Positions 1-6,967 of a DNA stretch of 44,350 nucleotides are shown piece by piece. The DNA lies in the NCBI RefSeq assembly GCF_900102885.1, contig NZ_FNGE01000017.1, positions 1-44,350 on the forward strand, given 5' to 3'. How positions within the stretch are numbered: position 1 is the first letter of the stretch; each line of letters starts with the position of its first letter. The notes below the pieces were generated by a model. The model did no database searches, was not told the origin of the DNA, and saw only the letters and a list, made by a program, of their open reading frames with translations. The position numbers and the translations under genes were made by a program. Origin of the DNA: Paracoccus chinensis (lineage in GTDB: Bacteria > Pseudomonadota > Alphaproteobacteria > Rhodobacterales > Rhodobacteraceae).

Positions 1-268
1 TCGTCTTCGGTTCAGGGCTCGCTGCTGCCAGCCCCTCCATCATCCGCGCAAAGACGCCCATATCGCCCCACCGCTTCCAACGGTTGTAAAGCGTCTTAGC
101 CGGACCGTATTCCCTGGGCGCGTCGCACCACCGCAAACCATTGCGATTGATGAAGATAATGCCGCTCAGAACACGCCGATCATCAACACGCGGCTTGCCG
201 TGGCTCTTCGGAAAGAAGGGCCGGAGCCGTGCCATCTGCTCATCGGTCAGCCAAAAAAGGTTGCTCAT
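1..268 (-). CDS. IS5-family transposase, N-terminal part (partial)
   Basis: The minus-strand frame opens with ATG at 268 and runs off the window at base 1, giving 89 codons. It begins MSNLFWLTDEQMARLRPFFP and continues with VDDRRVLSGIIFINRNGLRW, the typical N-terminal domain (DUF4096-like) of IS427-group transposases. These are often made as two overlapping frames, with the DDE catalytic part in the second, so only the N-terminal frame is visible. It would catalyse cut-and-paste movement of the element. A different IS5-type transposase C-terminus lies at the right edge. With the catalytic part missing here it is not possible to say whether the two belong to one IS species. Confidence 0.85.
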   Translation of the reverse strand, partial: MSNLFWLTDEQMARLRPFFPKSHGKPRVDDRRVLSGIIFINRNGLRWCDAPREYGPAKTLYNRWKRWGDMGVFARMMEGLAAASPEPKT

Positions 269-309
269 CGATCAGTCTCCTCACGGAGACTGAATCACGC
301 AGCAGCAGG

Positions 310-330
310 CAAATCAATGGGTCCTGACCC
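310..330 (-). repeat. Terminal inverted repeat of the left IS
   Basis: Read on the minus strand, the end of the element begins GGGTCAGGACCCATTGATTT. It marks the junction between IS and interrupted gene. The matching end lies outside the window, so the repeat is assigned from its position and its likeness to IS427-type ends. Confidence 0.55.
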
Positions 331-997
331 TAAAGGCGGCGAGGTGGCTGCGGGGGCCTTCCGCCCGCGCCTGCCCGCTGCTGACGGCCTCCTGTAACTC
401 CGCATATGCCTCCGCCCGGCTGGTAAGGCCGGAGGGGGCTGCGATGTCCAGCGGCGGCCCTTCGATCAACCGGCTCTCATAGTGCTCGCCCTTGTTGGGC
501 AAGTAGATTGGCTGGGCTGTGCGCGCCAAGCTGCGGTCAGGGTGCAGCCCGGCCTTTTCCAAGCCGTCAAACAAGGCATCCTGCATCGGCCCATACCATG
601 CGCCCGGCAGCGGCTGCTTTAGCGGCAGCAGCCCGCGCCATTTGCGCGCCTCGGGCTTGGCGCTGCGGGTTGCGTAGATCAGGCATTGAACGCCGCCCAG
701 CATCTTGCCTACGGCGGCCACGACCTCCTCCAGGGACGGGTTGTCCTCGTCTATGTCGAAGGCGAGGGCGTAGAACTTCCCCCGCTCGCGCTGCACCGCA
801 TGGCTACGCGCATCAGGCCCCCGGTAATAGCTGGGGATGATCCACTGCGCTTCCTCCTTAGCGACGGTGCGTGGGTTTTCGGCCATAGCCACGATGTCGT
901 CCCACGTGACCCCCTCATAAGGTCGATCTGAATTGGCGCGGGTATCAAAGGCACCCATGCCGGTGCAAAATCCGGGGCTTGCATTTTCGCTGGGCAT
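331..997 (-). pseudogene. AEP-type primase / replication protein, C-terminus removed by IS insertion
   Basis: About 220 native residues remain from ATG 997 to the IS junction; the frame then ends within the IS at 314. The layout resembles phage and plasmid archaeo-eukaryotic primases. The acidic motif is AFDIDED (D81, D83), followed by LIYATRSAKP and WRGLLPLKQPLPG, then TAQPIYLPNKG near residue 160, where relatives have a phrase like RPSQLMYLP. Relatives usually carry a serine-x-histidine near YATR; here it reads A-T-R, so the second motif looks altered. An AAGGGA ribosome site precedes the start. In satellites and plasmids such proteins prime replication of the element. Family assignment is by motif recognition only. 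The loss of the C-terminal portion, where a helicase domain often sits, suggests it no longer works fully. Confidence 0.6.
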
Positions 998-1007
998 TCT
1001 CTATTAT
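979..1007 (+). promoter_or_regulatory. Candidate promoter opposite the primase start
   Basis: TTGCAT (979-984) and TATTAT (1002-1007) are separated by 17 bases on the plus strand, close to the sigma-70 consensus. The only thing downstream on this strand is the terminator hairpin at 1030-1061. Transcription is inferred, not shown. Confidence 0.35.
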
Positions 1008-1013
1008 TCCCTT

Positions 1014-1062
1014 AGCTTTGGTGAGACTTGCCCCGGCGTATCAAATGCGCCGGGGCTTTTTC
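1014..1062 (+). ncRNA. Candidate short antisense RNA to the primase leader
   Basis: A plus-strand promoter-like pair ends at 1007 and a strong terminator follows at 1030-1061. The pair would yield an RNA of roughly 50 bases. It would be complementary to the mRNA leader of the primase gene, and its 5' end would reach the AAGGGA ribosome site of that gene. Plasmid copy-number RNAs act in this position. No expression evidence exists here, and the RNA would be little more than a hairpin. Confidence 0.25.
1030..1061 (+). terminator. Intrinsic terminator, plus-strand orientation
   Basis: A perfect 9-bp stem GCCCCGGCG / CGCCGGGGC (1030-1038 and 1048-1056) encloses a 9-base loop and is followed by TTTTTCTTT. 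The T-run lies on the plus strand, while all neighbouring genes run on the minus strand. It therefore does not serve the gene ending at 1070 in the usual way. Confidence 0.7.
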
Positions 1063-1069
1063 TTTCTCG

Positions 1070-1534
1070 TCATTGCAGCGTAAGCGTTTTGCGCTGGTGC
1101 TTGCGGTAGGCGATCATAGCTGCCTTGAATCCTTGGAGGTAATGCAGGTCGATCAGGGTACCGCTGATACTTATCCTCCCGGCGTTGTTCACCTTGATTA
1201 AGGAGGTAGTCTTATTGGGTTTCTTCATGATCTTGTCCCACATCATCATGAGCGTGAAATCGTCATTTACCGCTGGCTCGCCATAGTCGTAGAAGTCTTC
1301 CGGGTCGGTATAGTAGAGCCTCGTTATCGGGGCTTCCCGCAGGACGAGTGCCCATAGGGTTTCGGAAGACTCGCAGATAGACCGCTCAACTCCCCACTGG
1401 CTTGCCGACTCATCCAGCGCCTCCACTTCAAACGGAAACGCCGTGCGGCGGCGCAGAATGCGATCCGGGTTGCTCTCGAACCATTCAAGGTCGTTTTCCT
1501 CAACGTCGAGATAGTCATCAACGGTCCAGCTCAT
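1070..1534 (-). CDS. Hypothetical protein of the mobile island
   Basis: The product is 154 residues, beginning MSWTVDDYLDVEENDLEWFE. I do not recognise the family. The N-terminal half is acidic and rich in aromatic residues, and the C-terminal third is basic (KAAMIAYRKHQRKTLTLQ). No membrane segment or signal peptide is visible. The ATG at 1534 overlaps the stop of the AlpA gene (ATGA) and follows GAGAAAG, so it is preferred over an in-frame ATG at 1561. The coupling to alpA indicates a single transcript. Base composition is clearly AT-richer than the flanking chromosome, as expected for transferred DNA. Location between an AlpA regulator and a primase suggests a role in the life cycle of the element, but function is unknown. 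Confidence 0.7.
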   Translation of the reverse strand: MSWTVDDYLDVEENDLEWFESNPDRILRRRTAFPFEVEALDESASQWGVERSICESSETLWALVLREAPITRLYYTDPEDFYDYGEPAVNDDFTLMMMWDKIMKKPNKTTSLIKVNNAGRISISGTLIDLHYLQGFKAAMIAYRKHQRKTLTLQ

Positions 1535-1722
1535 TTCACTTTCTCCCGCGATTCTTCCCAAGCCTGAATCTCGTCAATCCGCCAGCGGACCATATGCGGC
1601 CCCAGCTTATAGGGCTTGGGAAAATCAGGAACGGAGTACGGTCCATTTCCTGACCAATTCCACACACAGGGAATCGAGATACCAAGTCTTTCAGAGACTT
1701 GCTTCACGGATAGGTATTTCAT
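1531..1722 (-). CDS. AlpA-family helix-turn-helix regulator / excisionase
   Basis: A 63-residue protein starting MKYLSVKQVSERLGIS. The N-terminal part forms a MerR/excisionase-like winged helix-turn-helix (YLSVKQVSERLGISIPCVWNW). It is followed by the hallmark AlpA phrase FPKPYKLGPHMVRWRIDEI and AWEESR. ATG 1722 follows AAGGAG at good spacing and is preferred to the upstream ATG at 1749. In prophages and phage satellites AlpA-type proteins activate the integrase or act as excision factors. Placement between the integrase and the replication gene fits that. The stop codon overlaps the start of the next gene. Confidence 0.82.
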   Translation of the reverse strand: MKYLSVKQVSERLGISIPCVWNWSGNGPYSVPDFPKPYKLGPHMVRWRIDEIQAWEESREKVK

Positions 1723-1758
1723 AGCAGGGCTCCTTATGCTTAATGCCATATAAGCCCT

Positions 1759-1788
1759 AATATAGCTTTGTGATTAATAGGTAGGCAA
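1759..1788 (-). promoter_or_regulatory. Candidate promoter for the AlpA gene
   Basis: Read on the minus strand, TTGCCT (1788-1783) and TATATT (1764-1759) are separated by 18 bases, in the AT-rich stretch between integrase and AlpA. It would drive AlpA, the unknown gene and the primase. Confidence 0.35.
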
Positions 1789-1881
1789 TAATTCAATTGA
1801 GTATATTCGCAAATAAACTGCGCTAACAAACTGTTCTTACGTAACTTTCTTTGATCTTGATGTGGAACTTGACCTCGCACA

Positions 1882-3162
1882 TCATGCGATAATCAAGAAT
1901 TGCGCCCAATTAGTCATCATTTCACGCCGCCGTTCCACCATATCGCTGCGACGATACGCGCGTTCCACGTCCGAGCCTACGCTATGGGCAAGGGCAAGCT
2001 CGGCGGCGATGTGGTCGGCCCCCGTTTCGGCAGCCCAGTCTCGGAAGGTGCTACGGAGGCCATGCGGCACGGCGGGCTTGCCGCTGCGTGGGTCCAGCCA
2101 GCCCTTGCGCCCCGCCTCGACCTCGGCCTCGTGCATCCGCCGCATGGTCGCGGAAAGGGTCATGTCGGATAGCTGGGCGTCGCGCTTGGAGGAGGGGAAG
2201 ACAAGCGGGCTGTCTGCGAAGCGGGGCAGGGCCTTGAGCAGCGCCACAGCCTGCGGCGGCAGCGGCACCCTATGGTCATTGCCTGCCTTCATGCGGGACG
2301 CTGGGATGACCCACATAGGGTTGTCGCCGTCCAGCCCGTACAGCTCGTCCCATGTCGCGCCCCGGATCTCGCCCGACCGGCTGGCGCACAGCGTCAGGAA
2401 CTCAAGCGCTCGCGCGCCCATGCCGTCCCGCTGGCGCAGGGCCGCGAACCAAGCGGGCGCGTCGGCCAGCGCCAAGGCGGGGTGATTGCTGCCCTTGGCG
2501 ATCTTGGACGGCGCGGGCAGCAGCTCCTTGAGGTTGCCTCCCCAGCGCGCCGGGTTATCGCCCGTCCGGTGCCCTGCCACGGTGGCCCATGATAGGATGG
2601 CTTCAATGCGGGACCGCACCCGGGTCGCCGTATCCGTCTTATTGGTCCAGAGGGTGCCGCCTTCCTCCAGCGGCTGATTGAGGACGCGCAGCACGTCCTG
2701 CACCGCAATGTCCTGCATCAGCATGTCGCCGATGTGCGGGCGGGCGTAGCGGTCCAGCGAGGACACCCAGCGGCCTTGCTCGCCGACCCCTGCCAGCTTC
2801 GCCTCGCTGTACTTGCCGATGGCATCGCCGAAGGTCAGCCCCCGCCGCTGGGCCGCCGCCAGCGCCGCGCGGGCCGCCTTGCGCTCCTCCGCCGGGTCGA
2901 TGCCCTGTCTGATCTTGTCCTTGGCCTCGCGCGCCCTGTCGCGCGCCATTGCCAACGTGACATCCGGGTAGCCACCCAAGCCAATGTCGCGCGTCTTGTC
3001 GCCTACCTTGGTGCGAAGTATCCATGTGCGACCGCCTGTGGACAGCAACTGCATATAAAGGCCCGCGACCCCACCGACCGCCACCATAGCCCCCCGCCGC
3101 CCCTCCGGGCATTTGAGCCGCTTCACCTCAATAGCCGATAGTTCTTTAGCAGCCCTTGGCAT
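1882..3162 (-). CDS. P4-type tyrosine integrase
   Basis: A site-specific recombinase of 426 residues that would integrate and excise the element. The N-terminal DUF4102-type arm-binding domain covers roughly residues 1-90 (WILRTKVGDKTRDIGLGGYP), then a SAM-like core-binding domain and the C-terminal catalytic domain. Catalytic residues are visible: R in CASRSGEIRGATWDEL, HGLRSTFRDWAAE (H-x-x-R), H in LALAHSVGSDVERAYRR, and the tyrosine in AYRR. Length is usual for the family and the domain is complete, so it may be active. In-frame ATGs at 3189 and 3177 are possible, but MPRAAKELS at 3162 is the usual type of N-terminus. The gene's 5' side faces the housekeeping chromosome, so the attachment site should lie at 3163-3389. 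Confidence 0.93.
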   Translation of the reverse strand: MPRAAKELSAIEVKRLKCPEGRRGAMVAVGGVAGLYMQLLSTGGRTWILRTKVGDKTRDIGLGGYPDVTLAMARDRAREAKDKIRQGIDPAEERKAARAALAAAQRRGLTFGDAIGKYSEAKLAGVGEQGRWVSSLDRYARPHIGDMLMQDIAVQDVLRVLNQPLEEGGTLWTNKTDTATRVRSRIEAILSWATVAGHRTGDNPARWGGNLKELLPAPSKIAKGSNHPALALADAPAWFAALRQRDGMGARALEFLTLCASRSGEIRGATWDELYGLDGDNPMWVIPASRMKAGNDHRVPLPPQAVALLKALPRFADSPLVFPSSKRDAQLSDMTLSATMRRMHEAEVEAGRKGWLDPRSGKPAVPHGLRSTFRDWAAETGADHIAAELALAHSVGSDVERAYRRSDMVERRREMMTNWAQFLIIA

Positions 3163-3389
3163 GGCATATACACCCATTACTACACCCATAATAGCAGCTT
3201 AAATTGGCTTGGGCGGGCTTGCAATGGATTCATATGGCGGACAGGCTTTTGTATATGAAAAACAACAACTTAATCCGCCGATTTATGCCGCTTTGGGGTG
3301 GCTTAGAGGGGCGAATGGCCGCAGGGTCGCCCACCATTCCCCAACATGCCGGGAATATGGTGGTCATTGATCGCTGACCGGGGGCGCAG
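3163..3389. other. Integrase-chromosome junction, no gene seen
   Basis: This 227-base stretch has an AT-rich part (about 3200-3290) next to the integrase and then rises in GC toward the next gene. No tRNA, tmRNA or recognisable gene end is present, so the attachment site is not a tRNA visible here. It holds the imperfect dyad at 3331-3363. Confidence 0.5.
3331..3363. repeat. Imperfect inverted repeat near the island edge
   Basis: CCACCATTCCC (3331-3341) is matched by GGGAATATGGTGG (3351-3363) on the other strand with a 2-base bulge and a 9-base spacer. There is no T-run, so it is not a clear terminator. It could be part of the attachment site or an operator; neither can be shown. Confidence 0.35.
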
Positions 3390-4568
3390 ATGACCGACAA
3401 TCCTGATCCGAACAGCCGCCAGGCCGAACGCGACGCCCGCAAGGCCCGGCGCATCGCCGAACGCGAGGCGCGCCGCGCCGAACGGCAAGCAGAACGCGCC
3501 GCGCGTGCGAAACCTGCGCGCGAGAATGGCATTGCTGCTGGCGCCACCGAATCGCCTGTCCGCATTGAACCGGCGCAGGCGCAGTCCGATTTCGACATTC
3601 TGGTCGTCGGCCAGGGCGGCGGCATCGACCGGCAGGCCGCGATTCTGGCCGCCAGCCTGCGCCGCAACGCGCCCGGCTTTCAGGGCCGCCTGATCGTCGC
3701 CGAGCCGCAGCCCGAGGGCGCATGGTCAGGCACCGATCCGCGCATGTCACCGCAGGCCCGCGCCGCGCTGAAGGCGTTCGGCGCCGAGATCCGCCCCCTG
3801 GTCGCCCACGACTTCGGCCGCAGCTATCCTTACGGCAACAAGATCGAGGCGTTGGCGCTGCTGGATGCGGGCCGGCCGTTCCTGTTTCTCGACAGCGACA
3901 CGCTGATCCTGGGCGAGATCGGCGCGCTGCCCTTCGACTTTTCGCGCCCCTCGGCCTCGATGCGGCGAGAGGGAAGCTGGCCGCAGCCTCCCGCCTATCG
4001 CCAGACTTACGCCTCGATCTGGCACTCGCTTTACGACCGCTTCGGGCTGGAGATGGACGGCTCGCTGGACCTGTCCCAGCCCGAGGAGCATTGGGAGCGG
4101 TTCCTTTACTTCAACGCCGGCTGGTTCTTCGGCGCGGACGGGCCCGAGTTCGGTCGCCGCTTCCGCGACTGGGCCTTGGCCGTGCGCAACGACCCGGGCG
4201 AGGCGCTGGCCTGCCAGTCGCTTGACCCGTGGCTGGACCAGGTGGTGCTGCCACTGGTGATCCACAGCTTCGGCGGCGGCCGCCCCGGCCCCGAACTTGC
4301 GGGCCTCGATGGGGACATTACCTGGCATTACCGCAACCTGCCGCTGCTTTACGCGCGCGGTCCGCAGCGTGCCCTCGACGAGTTTGAGGCTGTCGCCGCG
4401 CGGCCAGAGATCGTTCCCCTGCTGTCAGAGTGGGAAGCGGCCGAGCGTCTGCTGCGCGCGGGCGAGGGGCGCCGCACGATCCGCCCCATGTTCGCGGACT
4501 ACCCGGTCCATGCGCCCGAGCGCGGCATCCGCAAGCGGCTGAAGCAGGCGAAGCTCTGGCTCGACTGA
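3390..4568 (+). CDS. Glycosyltransferase-like protein with charged N-terminal helix
   Basis: A 392-residue protein. The first 45 residues are almost entirely R, A, E, K and Q and should form a charged helix or coiled coil. From about residue 65 ([10 protein letters not shown]) there is a Rossmann-like fold, and [14 protein letters not shown] carries a D-x-D motif like those of GT-A glycosyltransferases binding a nucleotide sugar through a metal. [10 protein letters not shown] later is also typical of that fold. No signal peptide or membrane segment is visible, so it is probably cytoplasmic. A GGGGG ribosome site precedes ATG 3390. It sits 70 bases before hisB on the same strand, with a possible separate promoter between. 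Substrate is unknown and the enzyme assignment is inference from the D-x-D context. Confidence 0.6.
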   Translation: MTDNPDPNSRQAERDARKARRIAEREARRAERQAERAARAKPARENGIAAGATESPVRIEPAQAQSDFDILVVGQGGGIDRQAAILAASLRRNAPGFQGRLIVAEPQPEGAWSGTDPRMSPQARAALKAFGAEIRPLVAHDFGRSYPYGNKIEALALLDAGRPFLFLDSDTLILGEIGALPFDFSRPSASMRREGSWPQPPAYRQTYASIWHSLYDRFGLEMDGSLDLSQPEEHWERFLYFNAGWFFGADGPEFGRRFRDWALAVRNDPGEALACQSLDPWLDQVVLPLVIHSFGGGRPGPELAGLDGDITWHYRNLPLLYARGPQRALDEFEAVAARPEIVPLLSEWEAAERLLRAGEGRRTIRPMFADYPVHAPERGIRKRLKQAKLWLD

Positions 4569-4582
4569 ACAGACCCGCGGCG

Positions 4583-4616
4583 TTGCGCCTGCCTGCCTTG
4601 TTGCGCTAATCGCAAC
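4583..4616 (+). promoter_or_regulatory. Candidate hisB promoter with overlapping dyad
   Basis: TTGCGC (4583-4588) and GCTAAT (4605-4610) lie 16 bases apart. The dyad GTTGCG-ctaat-CGCAAC (4600-4616) covers the -10 hexamer, the position expected of an operator. The repressor, if any, is unknown. Confidence 0.35.
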
Positions 4617-4638
4617 TGTCCCGCAGATGGAGGCCGCG

Positions 4639-5250
4639 ATGCCTGACACCACCACCGACACGGCCCGCCGCGTCACCGTCAGCCGCAAGACGGCGGAAAC
4701 CGACATCACGGTGACGATCGATCTGGACGGGCGAGGCCGATCGTCCAGCAGGACAGGCGTCGGCTTCTTCGACCACATGATCGACCAGCTTGCCCGTCAT
4801 TCGCTGATCGACATCGACCTGAAGGCGACGGGCGACCTGCATATCGACGACCACCACACGGTCGAGGATTGCGGCATTGCGCTGGGGCAGGCGCTGACGA
4901 AGGCACTGGGCACCAAGCGCGGTATCCGCCGCTATGGCAGCTTCCACCTGGCGATGGACGACGCGCTGATCCGCGCGGCGCTGGACCTGTCGGGGCGGCC
5001 CTTCCTCGTCTGGAACGTGGACTTCCCGACCGACAAGATCGGCAGCTTCGACACCGAGCTGGTGCGCGAGTTCTTCCAGGCGCTGTCCACCCACGGCGGC
5101 ATCACCCTGCATGTGGACCGGCTGCACGGGCTGAATTCGCACCACATCGCGGAAGCCAGTTTCAAGGCCGTGGCCCGTGCCCTGCGTGAGGCTGTCGAGC
5201 CCGATCCGCGCATGGGGGGAGAACTGCCCTCGACCAAGGGGGCGCTGTAA
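4639..5250 (+). CDS. hisB: Imidazoleglycerol-phosphate dehydratase
   Basis: Converts imidazoleglycerol phosphate to imidazoleacetol phosphate, the sixth step of histidine synthesis, in the cytoplasm. The 203-residue product has the duplicated family fold with metal-binding motifs IDDHHTVED in the first half and [14 protein letters not shown] in the second. Length is that of the monofunctional enzyme, with no fused phosphatase. ATG 4639 is chosen because GGAGG (4629-4633) lies 5 bases upstream; the ATG at 4627 sits before that site. The stop codon directly abuts the hisH start, so the two are translated together. The other visible his gene, hisD, lies convergent about 1.1 kb downstream. Confidence 0.96.
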   Translation: MPDTTTDTARRVTVSRKTAETDITVTIDLDGRGRSSSRTGVGFFDHMIDQLARHSLIDIDLKATGDLHIDDHHTVEDCGIALGQALTKALGTKRGIRRYGSFHLAMDDALIRAALDLSGRPFLVWNVDFPTDKIGSFDTELVREFFQALSTHGGITLHVDRLHGLNSHHIAEASFKAVARALREAVEPDPRMGGELPSTKGAL

Positions 5251-5886
5251 ATGCGCGTGGCCCTGATCGATTATGAAAGCGGCAACCTGCACTCGGCGGC
5301 CAAGGCGGTGGCGCTGGTCGGCGCCCATCGCGGCGCCGAGGTGCAGGTGACGTCCGACCCCGAGGTCGTCGCGCGCGCCGACCGGATCGTCCTTCCCGGC
5401 GACGGCGCCTTCCCGGCTTGCCGCGCGGCCTTCGAGGCCGTGCCGGGCCTGCACGAGGCGCTGGAAGAGGCCGTGACGCAGCGTGGCGTCCCCTTCCTCG
5501 GCATCTGCGTCGGGATGCAGATGCTGGCGACCGAGGGGCTGGAATACCGCCCGACTCCCGGCTTCGGCTGGATCAGGGGGCGGGTGGACCGCATCATGCC
5601 GGACGACCCCAGCCTCAAGGTGCCGCACATGGGCTGGAACGACCTGATCCTTCATCGCCCCCATCCGGTGCTGGAGGGCGTGCCCGCGGGCGGCCATGCC
5701 TATTTCGTCCATAGCTGGCATTTCGTGACCGATCGGCCCGAGGATCTGGTCGCCTCGGTCGATTACGGCGGGCCGGTGACGGCGGTGGTGGCGCGCGACA
5801 ACATCGTGGGACTGCAGTTTCACCCCGAGAAATCGCAGGCGCTGGGCCTGCGCATCCTCGGCAACTTCCTCGACTGGAAGCCCTAG
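5251..5886 (+). CDS. hisH: Imidazole glycerol phosphate synthase, glutaminase subunit
   Basis: Supplies ammonia from glutamine to the HisF cyclase, forming imidazole glycerol phosphate and AICAR. This is a class I glutamine amidotransferase of 211 residues with the full triad: nucleophile C86 in GICVGMQM, and H191 and E193 in LQFHPEKSQ. The oxyanion-strand phrase [10 protein letters not shown] is also present. Its start codon follows the hisB stop with no gap. The 3' end overlaps the convergent phosphatase gene by 4 bases. hisA and hisF, which often follow in this family of bacteria, are not in the window. Confidence 0.96.
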   Translation: MRVALIDYESGNLHSAAKAVALVGAHRGAEVQVTSDPEVVARADRIVLPGDGAFPACRAAFEAVPGLHEALEEAVTQRGVPFLGICVGMQMLATEGLEYRPTPGFGWIRGRVDRIMPDDPSLKVPHMGWNDLILHRPHPVLEGVPAGGHAYFVHSWHFVTDRPEDLVASVDYGGPVTAVVARDNIVGLQFHPEKSQALGLRILGNFLDWKP

Positions 5887-6389
5887 GCCGCGCCGCCCTG
5901 CGCCAGAGGGATCGAGTCCCCCGCGTCGTCTTCGATCGGCGGGCCGAAGCGCGCCAGCATGTGCTTCATGATCTGGTCGCGCGACTGGCGATAAAGGCCC
6001 AGCTTGGCCTCGCGCCCCTCGGCCAGCCCCGAGGGGTCCATGATGGGCCAGTATTCCACCTCGAGATGGTAATGGCGCGTCAGCTCCAGCGCCTGGTGCT
6101 TGCTGGCCGGCGTCAGCGCCACCACCAGGTCGAATTGCCCCAGGTCGTCGCCCCATGCCCGCATCTCGTCGAAGCTGCGGGTGCGGTGGCGGGACAACTC
6201 GACCCCGATCTCCTGGCAGACGGCGATGGCGAAGCCGTCGATCTCCATGTCGTTGTGGACGCCCGCCGACTGCACATAGGCCTGTCGCCCGTAGAGCTTC
6301 TTCATCATGCCTTCCGCCATGGGCGAGCGGATGGCGTTGTGATCGCAGCAGAACAGGACCGAGTTCGGGATGCCGGCCTTGTCCTCCAT
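5883..6389 (-). CDS. Low-molecular-weight phosphotyrosine phosphatase-like / ArsC-like protein
   Basis: A 168-residue member of the low-molecular-weight phosphatase fold, which is shared with thioredoxin-type arsenate reductases. The phosphate-binding loop is C15-D-H-N-A-I-R21-S, fitting C-x5-R-S, close to the N-terminus as usual. The general-acid region is WPIMDPSG, with a D-P pair. No extra redox cysteines typical of arsenate reductase are evident later, so phosphatase activity is more likely. The gene is last in a minus-strand set hisD, UPF0262, phosphatase, with 5 bases separating it from UPF0262. The target protein is unknown. Confidence 0.85.
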   Translation of the reverse strand: MEDKAGIPNSVLFCCDHNAIRSPMAEGMMKKLYGRQAYVQSAGVHNDMEIDGFAIAVCQEIGVELSRHRTRSFDEMRAWGDDLGQFDLVVALTPASKHQALELTRHYHLEVEYWPIMDPSGLAEGREAKLGLYRQSRDQIMKHMLARFGPPIEDDAGDSIPLAQGGAA

Positions 6390-6394
6390 GGGCC

Positions 6395-6877
6395 TTATTC
6401 CGTCACCAGCGCGCAGATCAGGGTGAAAAGCCGTCGCGAGGTGTCGATGTCCACCGTGGCCTTGCCGTCGAGCCGTTCCTGCAGGGTCCGCGCCCCTTCG
6501 TTGTGGATGCCGCGCCGGGCCATGTCGATGGCCTCGATCTGCGCGGGCGGCAGGCGCTTGACGGCGTCGAAGTAGCTTTCGCAGATCTGGAAGTAATCCT
6601 TCACCACTTGCCGGAGGGGGCCCATCGACAGGTGGAACTCGGCCAGCCTTTCGCCCGCTTCCGAGGACAGCTCGAACACCAGCCGCCGGTCACGCACGGC
6701 CAGAAGCAGCGCATAGGGTCCGCCGGGCGCGGGCTGGTCGGGGCGGCCGGGCAGCGCGAGGCTGTTGTCTTCCAGCAGGTCGAAGATGGCGACGCGGCGT
6801 TCCTGCTCCATCTCGGGCGTGGCCGGGGGCAGGGCGGAATCGTCGATCTCGACCCGGATGAGGCGATCGGTTGTCAT
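6395..6877 (-). CDS. UPF0262 family protein
   Basis: A 160-residue protein starting MTTDRLIRVEIDD, the expected N-terminus for UPF0262, an alphaproteobacterial family of unknown function. The frame extends further upstream to 6952, but ATG 6877 after a G-rich site gives the family length. Conserved-looking stretches are YALLLAVRDRRLVFEL, FHLSMGPLRQVVKDYFQIC and ESYFDAVKRLPPAQIEAIDM. No membrane segment or signal is seen. It lies between hisD and the phosphatase gene with small gaps, so the three are probably cotranscribed. That order is common in this group of bacteria, from general knowledge. Confidence 0.88.
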   Translation of the reverse strand: MTTDRLIRVEIDDSALPPATPEMEQERRVAIFDLLEDNSLALPGRPDQPAPGGPYALLLAVRDRRLVFELSSEAGERLAEFHLSMGPLRQVVKDYFQICESYFDAVKRLPPAQIEAIDMARRGIHNEGARTLQERLDGKATVDIDTSRRLFTLICALVTE

Positions 6878-6967
6878 CGGACGAGCCCCCTTGGCTAGCG
6901 CTGCCCCCTTCCGGGCGGCTGCCACGATCACGGCAAGCGCCGGATCATTCAAGCGGAAAGGCGGGCC

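Larger units (their letters stand above)
1..330 (-). mobile_element. Partial IS5-family (IS427-like) insertion sequence, cut by window edge
   Basis: The left edge lies inside an insertion sequence. Its transposase reads leftward off the window, and its 5' end carries a terminal inverted repeat ending at about 330 (GGGTCCTGACCC at 319-330). The next two bases are TA, which fits the short TA-type target duplication seen in this group. The other end of the element is outside the window. It inserted into the primase gene to its right. Confidence 0.8.

Noticed and set aside
2272..3141. Plus-strand frames opposite the integrase
   Set aside because: No family match; the integrase frame carries all catalytic residues.
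4606..6156. 516-codon minus-strand frame opposite hisB-hisH
   Set aside because: Antisense shadow of two well-supported his genes.
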